A stretch of 64,000 nucleotides of DNA from Thermoguttaceae bacterium (GTDB lineage: Bacteria > Planctomycetota > Planctomycetia > Pirellulales > Thermoguttaceae), in NCBI GenBank assembly GCA_025060325.1, contig JANXBW010000025.1:1-64000 (forward strand). Direction: 5' to 3'. Below are positions 1-8,010 of this stretch, piece by piece; position 1 is the first letter of the stretch; every line of letters begins with the position of its first letter. Under the pieces are notes generated by a model that was not told the DNA's origin, made no database searches, and saw only the letters and a list, made by a program, of their open reading frames with translations. A program made the translations under genes and the position numbers.

Positions 1-1625
1 CGGCCCTCAAGCGGCGGCGACACTCGACCTACAAATAACTCGCGGTAGGCAGCCAAATTCCCGTCGAAAAGGGGGAGGAGATTAATCTCGGCGGGCCCAA
101 ACCCTGATCCGCGGCCACCGTACCGGGCATACGTAATAGGGTCGATCCCATCGGAAGGTTGGCCTGTCGCGTCTGCAAAACTTCTTCCGGGTGCGGGAGC
201 CTCGCTGACTTGGGGAGGCTGATAGTACGAAGTCATGGTCTGCGCAAGGGATCCGTGGGCGTTGACATTTAGCCGACCGTCAAGATCGATACAGTGGATC
301 GCAAAAAGCGGCTTGTAAAATCGTCCATCCGGTGTTTGTCGCACCGGAAATCCAAGATCGACCCAAATGCTGTCGGCCAGTCCGTCTCCGTCATTGTCGA
401 CATCCCACGGCCCCCGCAGCAACGGACAGGCTAGCCAGTGGGCCTGCAGGGTTTGCTCGTCCAAGTTGGACAAATCCCGGCTTGCCCAAGCGGCCAACGC
501 ACTATTGGTGGTCCCAAACTGTTGATGAAGCTCGATAAGAGGTCTTAGGTTTGCCCTGGACCACAGGCGGATGATTGGTCGGCGCAGGTTGGGTGGAGCA
601 TAAAGATCCGGTCTTAGCACCATCCGCCACGCGTCAGCTGGACGGACATTCTGCTGCGTCACAAGCCAATCGTTGACCAATTTATGAACCCAGTAGTTCA
701 ATAGTTCCGGACGGTGAAGCGATGGCACCGGCACACTGCCAAAAGGCTCTCCGGTCGGGGCAGGCAGTTGTAGGGCAAGCAGCATGTTTTGATAGTCAAC
801 AGCGTCATAATCTTCGTTGGCCCCGCCTGGGTCGGCCGGATCGGTCCCACTCACCCAGTATCGCGGATTAGGCAAAAGGGGCGCCGGCGCGCTAACAGGC
901 AAACTCTCCGGTGTGGGGTAGGGGGCATCGCACCGCGGGTTGCTTAAGTTGCCGTTGAATCCAACTCCGGCCCCCGCAAATGGCACGCCGTTAACCAAAA
1001 GACGCACCACCCGGGGCACTGGATTGCCAGGATTGACCACAAATGGTTCCTGGAACCACTGAACTAACTGGGCGTTTTGAATTCCCTCGAATGGTACTGC
1101 GATAAAGGCATTGGTGGCAGGATCATAGTCCACGATTCGCGCACTTCTGCCGGCGGCCGGTCCTTCGATGGGGGTAATCACCCGACCAACAAATCGATAA
1201 GGCTTATCGACAGGTTGATAACTCGGGTTCTGAACATCGAAGGAGCCAATTGCTGTGAATGCCAGCAGTTGACCATCCCCACCGGCTGTAGTACTCCCCA
1301 ATACCTGAACCTGCACATTCACCCGCGGATCGTGAGCCATGAAAAGTATCTCAGGCGATCCGTACATGTCTTCCAACAAACTATGGTGGCGGATCGCCGA
1401 AAAGCGGTTATCCGTGCCGCGGATTATTTGATACATCGCCTCCTCGAGGAGCTTATGTGGCGGATCGTACACCTGGCCAATGCGAGCCTGGGTAACAGCC
1501 GCTCGGCGGTGGTGACCAGCTACCAATAGAAAGCTCACCGCCACCATTCCAAAAAGGGCGACTAAACCGAGGATGACAAGGAGAATCACGCCTCGACGAT
1601 CACTCGCGCCGGGGTAGCGCTTCAT
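1..1625 (-). CDS. GspK/PilX-like large pilus-associated protein (partial, runs off left edge)
   Basis: An uninterrupted minus-strand frame runs from an ATG at 1625 to base 1 with no stop, so the C-terminus lies outside the window. The product begins MKRYPGASDRRGV and then has a hydrophobic helix of about 24 residues, as in PilX/GspK-type minor pilins that lack the usual GFTLxE motif. Much further on are an Asp-rich stretch (DVDNDGDGLADS) and the phrase LDGRLNVNAHGS. I recognise this pairing from large planctomycete proteins encoded beside pseudopilins. At more than 540 residues it is far larger than a typical GspK. It is the last visible gene of a minus-strand pilus/secretion cluster, 204 bp after the preceding pseudopilin. 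A role as a minor component at the pilus tip or pseudopilus is inferred from position and N-terminus. Confidence 0.7.
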   Translation of the reverse strand, partial: MKRYPGASDRRGVILLVILGLVALFGMVAVSFLLVAGHHRRAAVTQARIGQVYDPPHKLLEEAMYQIIRGTDNRFSAIRHHSLLEDMYGSPEILFMAHDPRVNVQVQVLGSTTAGGDGQLLAFTAIGSFDVQNPSYQPVDKPYRFVGRVITPIEGPAAGRSARIVDYDPATNAFIAVPFEGIQNAQLVQWFQEPFVVNPGNPVPRVVRLLVNGVPFAGAGVGFNGNLSNPRCDAPYPTPESLPVSAPAPLLPNPRYWVSGTDPADPGGANEDYDAVDYQNMLLALQLPAPTGEPFGSVPVPSLHRPELLNYWVHKLVNDWLVTQQNVRPADAWRMVLRPDLYAPPNLRRPIIRLWSRANLRPLIELHQQFGTTNSALAAWASRDLSNLDEQTLQAHWLACPLLRGPWDVDNDGDGLADSIWVDLGFPVRQTPDGRFYKPLFAIHCIDLDGRLNVNAHGSLAQTMTSYYQPPQVSEAPAPGRSFADATGQPSDGIDPITYARYGGRGSGFGPAEINLLPLFDGNLAAYRELFVGRVSPPLEG

Positions 1626-1829
1626 TGCTAGAACCCCTCATCTTCTCCGAACCAACGACTCTTGCCCGAGAGTAGTGGCTTGAAATCTTCAGCCTTTCGG
1701 TCGGCCCGTAAGCACCAAAAGGGACCAGGCGTGTTTACCGCCCCCTAAAAGGCGGCGTCTTTGGCATTGCCCTCTTCAGCCTGGTTAAGCGGCAACCTTT
1801 CGTCGGAGCGCTTGGGCTCTTAGGAAAGG

Positions 1830-3167
1830 TCAGAAGGTCTCCACAATGACCGTATATACTCCCACTGCGCCATCAAATAAACACACCTGGACGTCCGGCA
1901 CTATCCCATCGTTGTTAAAATCCTGATACGGGTCAGTTGGCGATTGGTTAGCGGCGCGTAGACACCACCCGGTGATCGGATCTGTGGACCAATCCGGTCC
2001 TGAGATCGACAGCTCCCGGGCAACGCCGGAGGCACCGGGATAAATGTCGCCCACTCCTAGCACTTTGTACCATCTGTGGACGACTCGTTGCCACACCGGA
2101 TCCCAACCGGTGAGCATGATCCAGCTGTTGACGGAGATGTTTTCGAGATAGCCGGCACGGTCCGAAGGGACGACTAGGCGAAGTTCAAGCGCTCCGCCGC
2201 CGGCACCCAGGATCGAAGCAATCACGGTCCGCTCAGGCGGAGTTTCTGGGGGCAATTCTTCGCTTGCGGGCTGACCTCCCGGGCCAATTCCATCGTACTC
2301 CAAAGGCGTCAACGTCTGACGTTTGAAAAAGACCACTACCGACACCCGGTATCGCCGGGGGGAATTCAACGGCAACAAATTACCACCCGATGGATCAGGC
2401 GGATCTTCGCAAGAGATCGTCGCCAACCAGGTGTAGTTGCCGTCGGCCAAAGGCTTGACGGGTTGATTGGTTGCGTCCACAACGAATAAGGGGATAGGGC
2501 GCTCTGAGGTATCTCCCACCGGCTCGGCGATAAGGTCATCCTCCCGCCGGAAAATGCGAAGCCACCAAGCCTTTTGGAGGAGTGCCCGCGGATACCAAGA
2601 ATTAGCCGCTGGGTTCCACACGTCCGGCGGAAGGATAGTGACCCTTTTTAACGTCAACATTGGCCAGTACCAGTCGGGAGTGGGGGGACTGGTACTAACC
2701 GGCACGAAAGGGAAGCGGTCTAGTCTCTGAGCCCCGGGGTCCGGCAACGTATTTGGCCCGCCCAAGTAAAGCTCCGCCTTTTGAGCAATCAGCCACGGGT
2801 CGATGGCATAACCCCAAGTAGCGTTGAAAACCCGCGTTGGCGGCATAACCACGGGGTTAAGCGCGTAATCAGCCCACGAGTAGGGCGAAAGCAGCGGATG
2901 TCGCCGCCCGTCGATATTAGAGAGCACCTCCCGGGAACAAAGCTCATGCAGACCAGCCGCGCCGCAGGCCTGGGTGCGGTCCGCTCGCGTAGCCTCCTCG
3001 ACGGCTCGGGCAGCAAGGGGCAACACCGACACAAGGCCCAGCAAGGCCACGATCAGCACAAAAACGGAGATAAGCACCTCCAGGAGTGTCATTCCTGGCG
3101 AGGGCCGCTTCGGTGGCCACCCGATGGACCGTGCCAACCCAGGTCCAGCTTTTGTACGCATCAACAC
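1830..3167 (-). CDS. Type IV prepilin-like protein, PilV/GspI-type N-terminus
   Basis: This is a 445-residue pseudopilin. A basic leader ends in SPGMTLLEVLIS, the prepilin peptidase site with Glu at +5, followed by a hydrophobic helix (LISVFVLIVALLGLVSVLP). It would be cut and N-methylated by a prepilin peptidase and inserted in the inner membrane for assembly. The globular part is about three times larger than that of ordinary GspI or PilV and ends with an Asp/Asn-rich loop (DFNNDGIVPD) close to the C-terminus. The GTG at 3165-3167 directly abuts the stop of the upstream gene; an ATG at 3161, two codons in, is an equally likely start. It is co-directional with three more pseudopilins. The exact pilin class is unclear. 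Confidence 0.8.
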   Translation of the reverse strand: MLMRTKAGPGLARSIGWPPKRPSPGMTLLEVLISVFVLIVALLGLVSVLPLAARAVEEATRADRTQACGAAGLHELCSREVLSNIDGRRHPLLSPYSWADYALNPVVMPPTRVFNATWGYAIDPWLIAQKAELYLGGPNTLPDPGAQRLDRFPFVPVSTSPPTPDWYWPMLTLKRVTILPPDVWNPAANSWYPRALLQKAWWLRIFRREDDLIAEPVGDTSERPIPLFVVDATNQPVKPLADGNYTWLATISCEDPPDPSGGNLLPLNSPRRYRVSVVVFFKRQTLTPLEYDGIGPGGQPASEELPPETPPERTVIASILGAGGGALELRLVVPSDRAGYLENISVNSWIMLTGWDPVWQRVVHRWYKVLGVGDIYPGASGVARELSISGPDWSTDPITGWCLRAANQSPTDPYQDFNNDGIVPDVQVCLFDGAVGVYTVIVETF

Positions 3168-4388
3168 CTAGCGACCTCCCATAGCTATCTGAGTTTCGCG
3201 TGCCATCTGGCGCGAACGGGCAAGATCGGCCGGCACGGAAACACCGCCCGGGCCGACGGTATCAGCGTAAACCTGAGCCACCGTGGTCAGTCCGTTCTGT
3301 GGATTAATGGCGACCCAGAAGTTCCGCGCATCCTGCCAGTTAAGCAGTCCGTCTTCAGCTGGGGAGACCCCCGAGGCAACATCCACGGGCATTCGCTCCC
3401 AAGAGCCTACAAGGAAAAAGATCGGCTCAGTTAAAATGGCGCGTCGGAAAGGATTGGCCGGCAAGTCGCCTCCCAAATAAGCTTCCTCCAATGATCCAGT
3501 TGGCGAGAAGATCAAAAGGACTGGCGGGGCACTTGGCGCTTGAACGGCGAAATGGCGGCCTGCCGCACCGATTCCCGATGCTCCCAGGTCGATCACCACT
3601 TGATCAGGAAGCTGCAAAGGCGGCACCGATGAGCGAAGCATGCTACCGCCAAATCCCGTGTTGTCTAAGTTGGGCATCCGCTGGATGAGAAAAGGCACCG
3701 GCGGACCAAAATTGGGAAATGTCGGCCACGGCAAGGCCGGCAGCGGAGCCCCCTCTGCAGCGGCCGTCACATGGAGGAGCAGGTTGTCAACAAATCCGTC
3801 GTTATTCGCGTCGACCCCCTGGTCGAAATCAATGAACTCGTTTTGATTACTGTCGGGATTACCCTTGGTGGGGTCACTGCTAATCGGTGCGAGAACAAAC
3901 CACGGGCCCTGGTGACCAAAGCGGATGCGGTCCCCTGGCCGCACAAGCCCATCGGCTATTGCCCCCATACTTACTTTAGCCACGATTGGAGTAGGTCCCG
4001 CGGAGTTGATGGCCACGCAAACCCGGGCGTCCAATGTTTCCCCTGCATATGGTGGGGGAAGCTGGATTTGGTAAACAACCCGGCAGGCATTGGGCTGCTC
4101 AGCAAGTCGCTGAAAGGCTACCCCGACAGGCTGACCTGATTCTAGTGCCCGAACTCGTGCTGCCGCCAAAAAGACATTAAGCGATCGAGCTGCCTCGCGT
4201 AGTCTTTGGTCTTCAATTCCCGGCTGAACCCGCGGCACTATGATCGTTAGCAGCAACAAGATAATTCCAACAACCACCAAGAGTTCTACAAGGGTCAGCC
4301 CTGCCCGCCTTTGCCGGACGGCTTGGTCCGCCAGGTGAGAGCTTATGCGGACCTTGCGATCGACTTTGAAAGCCTTTGCCTCGTCCAT
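3168..4388 (-). CDS. Type IV prepilin-like protein, GspH/FimT-type
   Basis: This 406-residue pseudopilin has a long basic leader of about 30 residues, then AGLTLVELLVVVGIILLL, a clear class III signal with the cleavage Gly and Glu+5. The next segment, EAARSLNVFLAAARVRALESG, is the pattern seen in GspH/FimT minor pseudopilins. The middle carries two acidic loops (DSNQNEFIDFDQG and DANNDGFVDN) resembling calcium-binding loops. The C-terminal half is unassigned. It sits 22 bp after the preceding pseudopilin and ends one base before the next gene begins, so the genes are probably co-transcribed and translationally coupled. It is about twice the usual GspH length. Confidence 0.8.
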   Translation of the reverse strand: MDEAKAFKVDRKVRISSHLADQAVRQRRAGLTLVELLVVVGIILLLLTIIVPRVQPGIEDQRLREAARSLNVFLAAARVRALESGQPVGVAFQRLAEQPNACRVVYQIQLPPPYAGETLDARVCVAINSAGPTPIVAKVSMGAIADGLVRPGDRIRFGHQGPWFVLAPISSDPTKGNPDSNQNEFIDFDQGVDANNDGFVDNLLLHVTAAAEGAPLPALPWPTFPNFGPPVPFLIQRMPNLDNTGFGGSMLRSSVPPLQLPDQVVIDLGASGIGAAGRHFAVQAPSAPPVLLIFSPTGSLEEAYLGGDLPANPFRRAILTEPIFFLVGSWERMPVDVASGVSPAEDGLLNWQDARNFWVAINPQNGLTTVAQVYADTVGPGGVSVPADLARSRQMARETQIAMGGR

Positions 4389-4410
4389 CAGAAGATACTC
4401 CCGGGCTTGT

Positions 4411-5412
4411 CTACTGCGCTACCCGGTGGTTGTGGATATTGTCCGCAAAGCCGCTTCCTGTCGACTTTCCAAGAGTGTTGACTACCCGTTGCTTTCCATC
4501 CCAGAAATAGTATGGATTGCCTATCCACGTGAGCTCCGGCGCATTTGGACCGGCCTGACTTGCCACGTGTTCAATGTCATAAATATCATAAACGCCATCG
4601 GCACCTGCGGAATAAACGAATGGCATCAGTCGCCATGAGCGTGGGGGAAAGTTGGGCCCCGCGGTGTCGACAGAATAGTCAACTTTTCGGGAATCAAAAG
4701 GATCATAGTCGTTTTTGACAGCCTCCACTGCAGCAATAGGGTCAAAGGCACCGTTGGCATCAACTACCCGAGGTTGAATGTCCGAGTCCACTATTCCCGG
4801 TGCCCAGCGCAAGAAACGAATGGGGCGTCCCCAGCCGTCGACAAATTCCGGCAGTCCGTCTTGGTCGGTGTCGGCGATTTCATAATCAGCAAATTGATCC
4901 CGCGCGGATTGAGGGCCCACCGTAAGGATCATGTACAAGCACTCGGCGGATTGATGATCCGGAGTTGCATTACTTTGGGCCAACCGCTGTTGGTAAACGC
5001 GATGAATCGCCGGCTGAGGGATTGAATATTGAGAACCGTTGGGTGGGGGAAAAGGCGAGGTGAAAACAAGGGGGCCTTGCGTGATTTCACTAAAACACTG
5101 CGGCATCTCCATGCGAATCAGATCGCGAATCGCGTTAAGGCGTCGCTCGGCCGCCACGCGGGGAGGGAGGCCGGCCGTGGTAATCGGAGCACGGCGAGCA
5201 AGATAATTCTCGTATCGCTCCAAGAGGAGGCGATTAATCTTGGCGATTGTCGCCCGAGTGCGGGTGGCGCGGGCTTGTTCCCGCGTCACATAGAACGCCC
5301 CCAAAGCCATCGTGGCAAGCATCCCGATGATGGCGATTGCCACCAGAAGTTCCGCCAGCGTGAAACCGGGATGCCGGCCGCGCTTTTGGTCAACAAAGCG
5401 AAGACGGATCAT
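4411..5412 (-). CDS. Type IV prepilin-like protein, GspG-type N-terminus
   Basis: This 333-residue pseudopilin has the cleavage motif HPGFTLAELLVAIAI and a hydrophobic helix, then an amphipathic stretch ending in AKINRLLLERYENYLARR. An Asp-rich loop (DTDQDGLPEFVDGWGRP) matches the C-terminal loop common in major pseudopilins, where GspG binds calcium and where a DxWGxP-type phrase is conserved. A second phrase, YSAGADGVYD, is also GspG-like. It overlaps the upstream pseudopilin gene by 4 bp, which indicates translational coupling. Its length is more than double that of a standard GspG. Whether it is the major or a minor subunit cannot be told from sequence. Confidence 0.82.
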   Translation of the reverse strand: MIRLRFVDQKRGRHPGFTLAELLVAIAIIGMLATMALGAFYVTREQARATRTRATIAKINRLLLERYENYLARRAPITTAGLPPRVAAERRLNAIRDLIRMEMPQCFSEITQGPLVFTSPFPPPNGSQYSIPQPAIHRVYQQRLAQSNATPDHQSAECLYMILTVGPQSARDQFADYEIADTDQDGLPEFVDGWGRPIRFLRWAPGIVDSDIQPRVVDANGAFDPIAAVEAVKNDYDPFDSRKVDYSVDTAGPNFPPRSWRLMPFVYSAGADGVYDIYDIEHVASQAGPNAPELTWIGNPYYFWDGKQRVVNTLGKSTGSGFADNIHNHRVAQ

Positions 5413-6422
5413 TCAATCTCATCCTCCAAGGTCCGCTGGCAGAAGTTGGTGATGTTGTCGTAGTCTTCTTCAGAGAATCGGGCGCCAAGCTTAGAGATAC
5501 GGAACTTAGACGGATTGCCCGGGCCACTGGGGACATCCAGCCCCACGCCGAAGCTTCCGTCCAATCCGGGGGCAATAATTTGGAAGGATTCCGCGTTCCT
5601 CCAAGCCCGCCTTAGGGTTAGATCAACATACTGTTTCTCCGCAGCTTGAGTGGGATCTGGCATATTGGACCACGGTTCCAAATAAGGTACGGCTTGACCA
5701 ATCTCAGGATCGGGCTGGTCTGGGAAGGCAAGAGGCACGATAACCTGACCATCGGGGTAACCGTATTCGTAGCGCCCGGTCTGGGGAACGCGGAAAGAAC
5801 GGAAGTAAACAAAAGGCCCTGTAGGGATATTGCCAACATCCGGCCGGTAAGCCAGGGGATTCGTCGTGAGCCGCTCGGTACGAAACTCAAACAAGGGCTT
5901 TTCCCGCGGAACGCCTGGCTTAAATGGATCCGTGGGATCACTGTGGAACCCTTGAGGTTTCCAGTTGGAAAGGTCCTCCGGGGTACCTCCCAGCCAGAAA
6001 ACCAAAGCCCCTGCGGGAGTCAGGGTTTCTATGTCAACGCCAGTACCGTTGAGGATGTGTGCGCGAACTTCATCCCAATTAAATGCAACGGGACTGCCCG
6101 TCTTCGGATCGCGTGGTTGAAAGCGGGGCCACCGTTTGCGAATGTGGTTAAGCACGCGTTGGCGGGCTTGAGGACCGACGGTGCTGTGATTGATAAGGGC
6201 GAAGTCGGGAGGATACTCGCCATATTGGTTCTTGTACATCTGCAAGGCCAACTCAAGCTGGGCAATCTCGTTTCGCACCATGCTAATTCGTGCACTAGTC
6301 CGGGCCATGATGACCGCCCCCGTCAACAGCCCGGCTAGGATGCCGATGATGACAATCACCACCAGCATCTCAACCAGCGTAAAGGCTTGCCGTCCTTTTT
6401 TCTCCCGATCGTGCGCGCACAT
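5409..6422 (-). CDS. Type IV prepilin-like protein, GspG-type
   Basis: This 337-residue pseudopilin has a short leader (MCAHDREKKGRQ) and then AFTLVEMLVVIVIIGILAG. The cleavage position is Ala-Phe rather than Gly-Phe as far as can be read, since Q-A-F replaces the usual G-F. After the helix comes IAQLELALQMYKNQYGEYPP, the classic GspG sequence in which the subunit orders its residues before the YGxYP turn. Its 3' end overlaps the next pseudopilin by 4 bp. A good ribosome site (AGGAG) lies nine bases before the ATG. It is the first pseudopilin after the PilC-like gene, the usual place for the major subunit. The Gly-to-Ala change at the peptidase site deserves checking. Confidence 0.85.
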   Translation of the reverse strand: MCAHDREKKGRQAFTLVEMLVVIVIIGILAGLLTGAVIMARTSARISMVRNEIAQLELALQMYKNQYGEYPPDFALINHSTVGPQARQRVLNHIRKRWPRFQPRDPKTGSPVAFNWDEVRAHILNGTGVDIETLTPAGALVFWLGGTPEDLSNWKPQGFHSDPTDPFKPGVPREKPLFEFRTERLTTNPLAYRPDVGNIPTGPFVYFRSFRVPQTGRYEYGYPDGQVIVPLAFPDQPDPEIGQAVPYLEPWSNMPDPTQAAEKQYVDLTLRRAWRNAESFQIIAPGLDGSFGVGLDVPSGPGNPSKFRISKLGARFSEEDYDNITNFCQRTLEDEIE

Positions 6423-6515
6423 TGTCTTCGGCTCCTGGCCTAGCAGCCGGAAAGTACCGGATTTCCCCTCGCGACTGGCCCGATAGAAGTTCCCGTCTGC
6501 CCGGGACGGGAAGGA

Positions 6516-7844
6516 CTAGCCACTCAGCTCGCTAATGATGGCAATAAGCGGCAGGAACAAAGCGATGACGATAAATCCCACCATCCCACCAAGGAGGATG
6601 ATCATCAACGGCTCGATCAGGTCGGTGAGGGCTTCGGTGAGCACCTCCACGTCCTCGTCGTAGGTGTCGGCAATCTTGTAAAGCATGGTGTCAAGCTCGC
6701 CGGTTTCCTCACCGACGTCGATCATGTTGATGACCATGTCCTCGATGACGGGTTGGTTCCATTTCAAAAGATAAAGCAGCAATCCGATCGGCCCGCCGAC
6801 GAAAAACGCCCACCAAAACGCCGTAATCAAGTTGAGCTTCGGCCGAGCGTTCTCCTTAAGCGGCTGGGCGATGGTTTCGCCTTCGCGGATGGCATCGTAA
6901 ACTTTGCCGTAAAGGTGTTCGAAAACGGCGTTGTTCGATGTTTCCTTAGTGATCTGAAGAGCTTCCAGGATCGGCACGCCACTTGCCACCAGGGTGCCCA
7001 AAGTACGCGTTGTGCGGGCGATAATATTCTTTTCGACTAGTTGCCCAAAGATCGGCATCTTAATGAGGAAAAGGTGGAAGCCGTACCGGCCGGCTTCAAA
7101 ACGGCAAACCAGTTTCACAAACAACCAGACCGCAAGCGGAATGCCCGGGATGAGGAACCAGTAATTTAACACTGTGTAGGAAATGTTTATAAGGAGCTGG
7201 GTGAGGAAGGGAAGCTCGATGCCGAACTCGTCGAAAATCTTCTTAAATTCCGGAACAATCCGGATCATAATGAAGGTCAAAATCGCGATGGCAAAGCATA
7301 CGACAGCCACCGGATAAGTTAACGCCCCTTTGATCTTTCGCTTAAGGGCCTGAGCTTTTTCCTTGAAGTCAGCCAGACGTTGGAGAATAACTTCAAGGGC
7401 ACCGCCGGCCTCGCCCGCCTTGATCATGTTTACATAAAGCCGATCGAAAGTCTTGGGGCACTTGGCCATGGCCTCGGAAAGGCTTGCCCCACTTTCGATC
7501 TCTTCGCAAACGTCGATGAGCGCGTTTTTTAACGGCCCGGGGCGGCATTGATTCTCCAGAATCCGCAAGCTCCGCAGGACAGGAAGGCCGGCATCCTGAA
7601 GAATAGAGAACTGACGGGTAAACGTGGTGAGCTGTTTCGCACTGACTCGGCCAATGGTGAAGGTCTTCCGCTTTTTGCCGGTCTTTTTTTCCGCCTTCTT
7701 GGGCGCCTTCTTTTCGGTGATCTTGGTGACGAAGTAGCCCATTTGGCGAATCGTAGCCTGAGCTTCTTCTTCGCTTTCGGCTACGATGATGTCCCGGATT
7801 TCCTTTCCGGTGGCATCCATCGCTTCGAATTGATAGGTGGGCAT
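6516..7844 (-). CDS. Type II secretion/type IV pilus inner-membrane platform protein GspF/PilC
   Basis: This is the polytopic platform protein that couples the cytoplasmic ATPases to pilin polymerisation. The 442 residues show an N-terminal cytoplasmic region with a Lys-rich linker (residues 42-60), a first T2SSF domain (about 75-200, with FTRQFSILQDAGLPVLRSL), a membrane segment at about 178-197, and a second T2SSF domain (about 272-435) ending in two more hydrophobic stretches. The family signature DVGEETGELDTML lies at 376-388. Residues 331-368 form an extra, partly hydrophobic insertion inside domain 2, not present in E. coli or Pseudomonas homologues as I recall them. A GGAGAAGGAG ribosome site precedes the ATG. 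Its place between PilB-type ATPase and pseudopilin genes fits the role. Confidence 0.93.
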   Translation of the reverse strand: MPTYQFEAMDATGKEIRDIIVAESEEEAQATIRQMGYFVTKITEKKAPKKAEKKTGKKRKTFTIGRVSAKQLTTFTRQFSILQDAGLPVLRSLRILENQCRPGPLKNALIDVCEEIESGASLSEAMAKCPKTFDRLYVNMIKAGEAGGALEVILQRLADFKEKAQALKRKIKGALTYPVAVVCFAIAILTFIMIRIVPEFKKIFDEFGIELPFLTQLLINISYTVLNYWFLIPGIPLAVWLFVKLVCRFEAGRYGFHLFLIKMPIFGQLVEKNIIARTTRTLGTLVASGVPILEALQITKETSNNAVFEHLYGKVYDAIREGETIAQPLKENARPKLNLITAFWWAFFVGGPIGLLLYLLKWNQPVIEDMVINMIDVGEETGELDTMLYKIADTYDEDVEVLTEALTDLIEPLMIILLGGMVGFIVIALFLPLIAIISELSG

Positions 7845-7958
7845 GACCGGCTCCTTCTCCGAGTTGGCCTTCTCCGTCCCGTGCCGGGCGAAATATACCC
7901 GGTATTTGCCGACTTCGAACTTATACTATAGGCCGGAAAAACCGAACAAAAATTTTTT

Positions 7959-7972
7959 GGGCCGAAAGGCCC
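7959..7972 (-). terminator. Possible hairpin terminator or attenuator between PilB-like and PilC-like genes
   Basis: The stem GGGCC and GGCCC encloses a four-base loop in the 166-bp gap after the second PilB-like gene. On the transcribed (minus) strand it is followed by AAAAAATTTTT rather than a pure T run, so termination would be partial at best. It may reduce read-through into the PilC-like gene. Confidence 0.35.
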
Positions 7973-8010
7973 GTTCTATCACTTTGGCCCGTTTGCGAAG
8001 GGAAGCGGCC

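Noticed and set aside
5646-6338. 230-codon plus-strand frame antisense to a pseudopilin gene
   Set aside because: The pseudopilin is certain from its prepilin motif; this frame has no family likeness.
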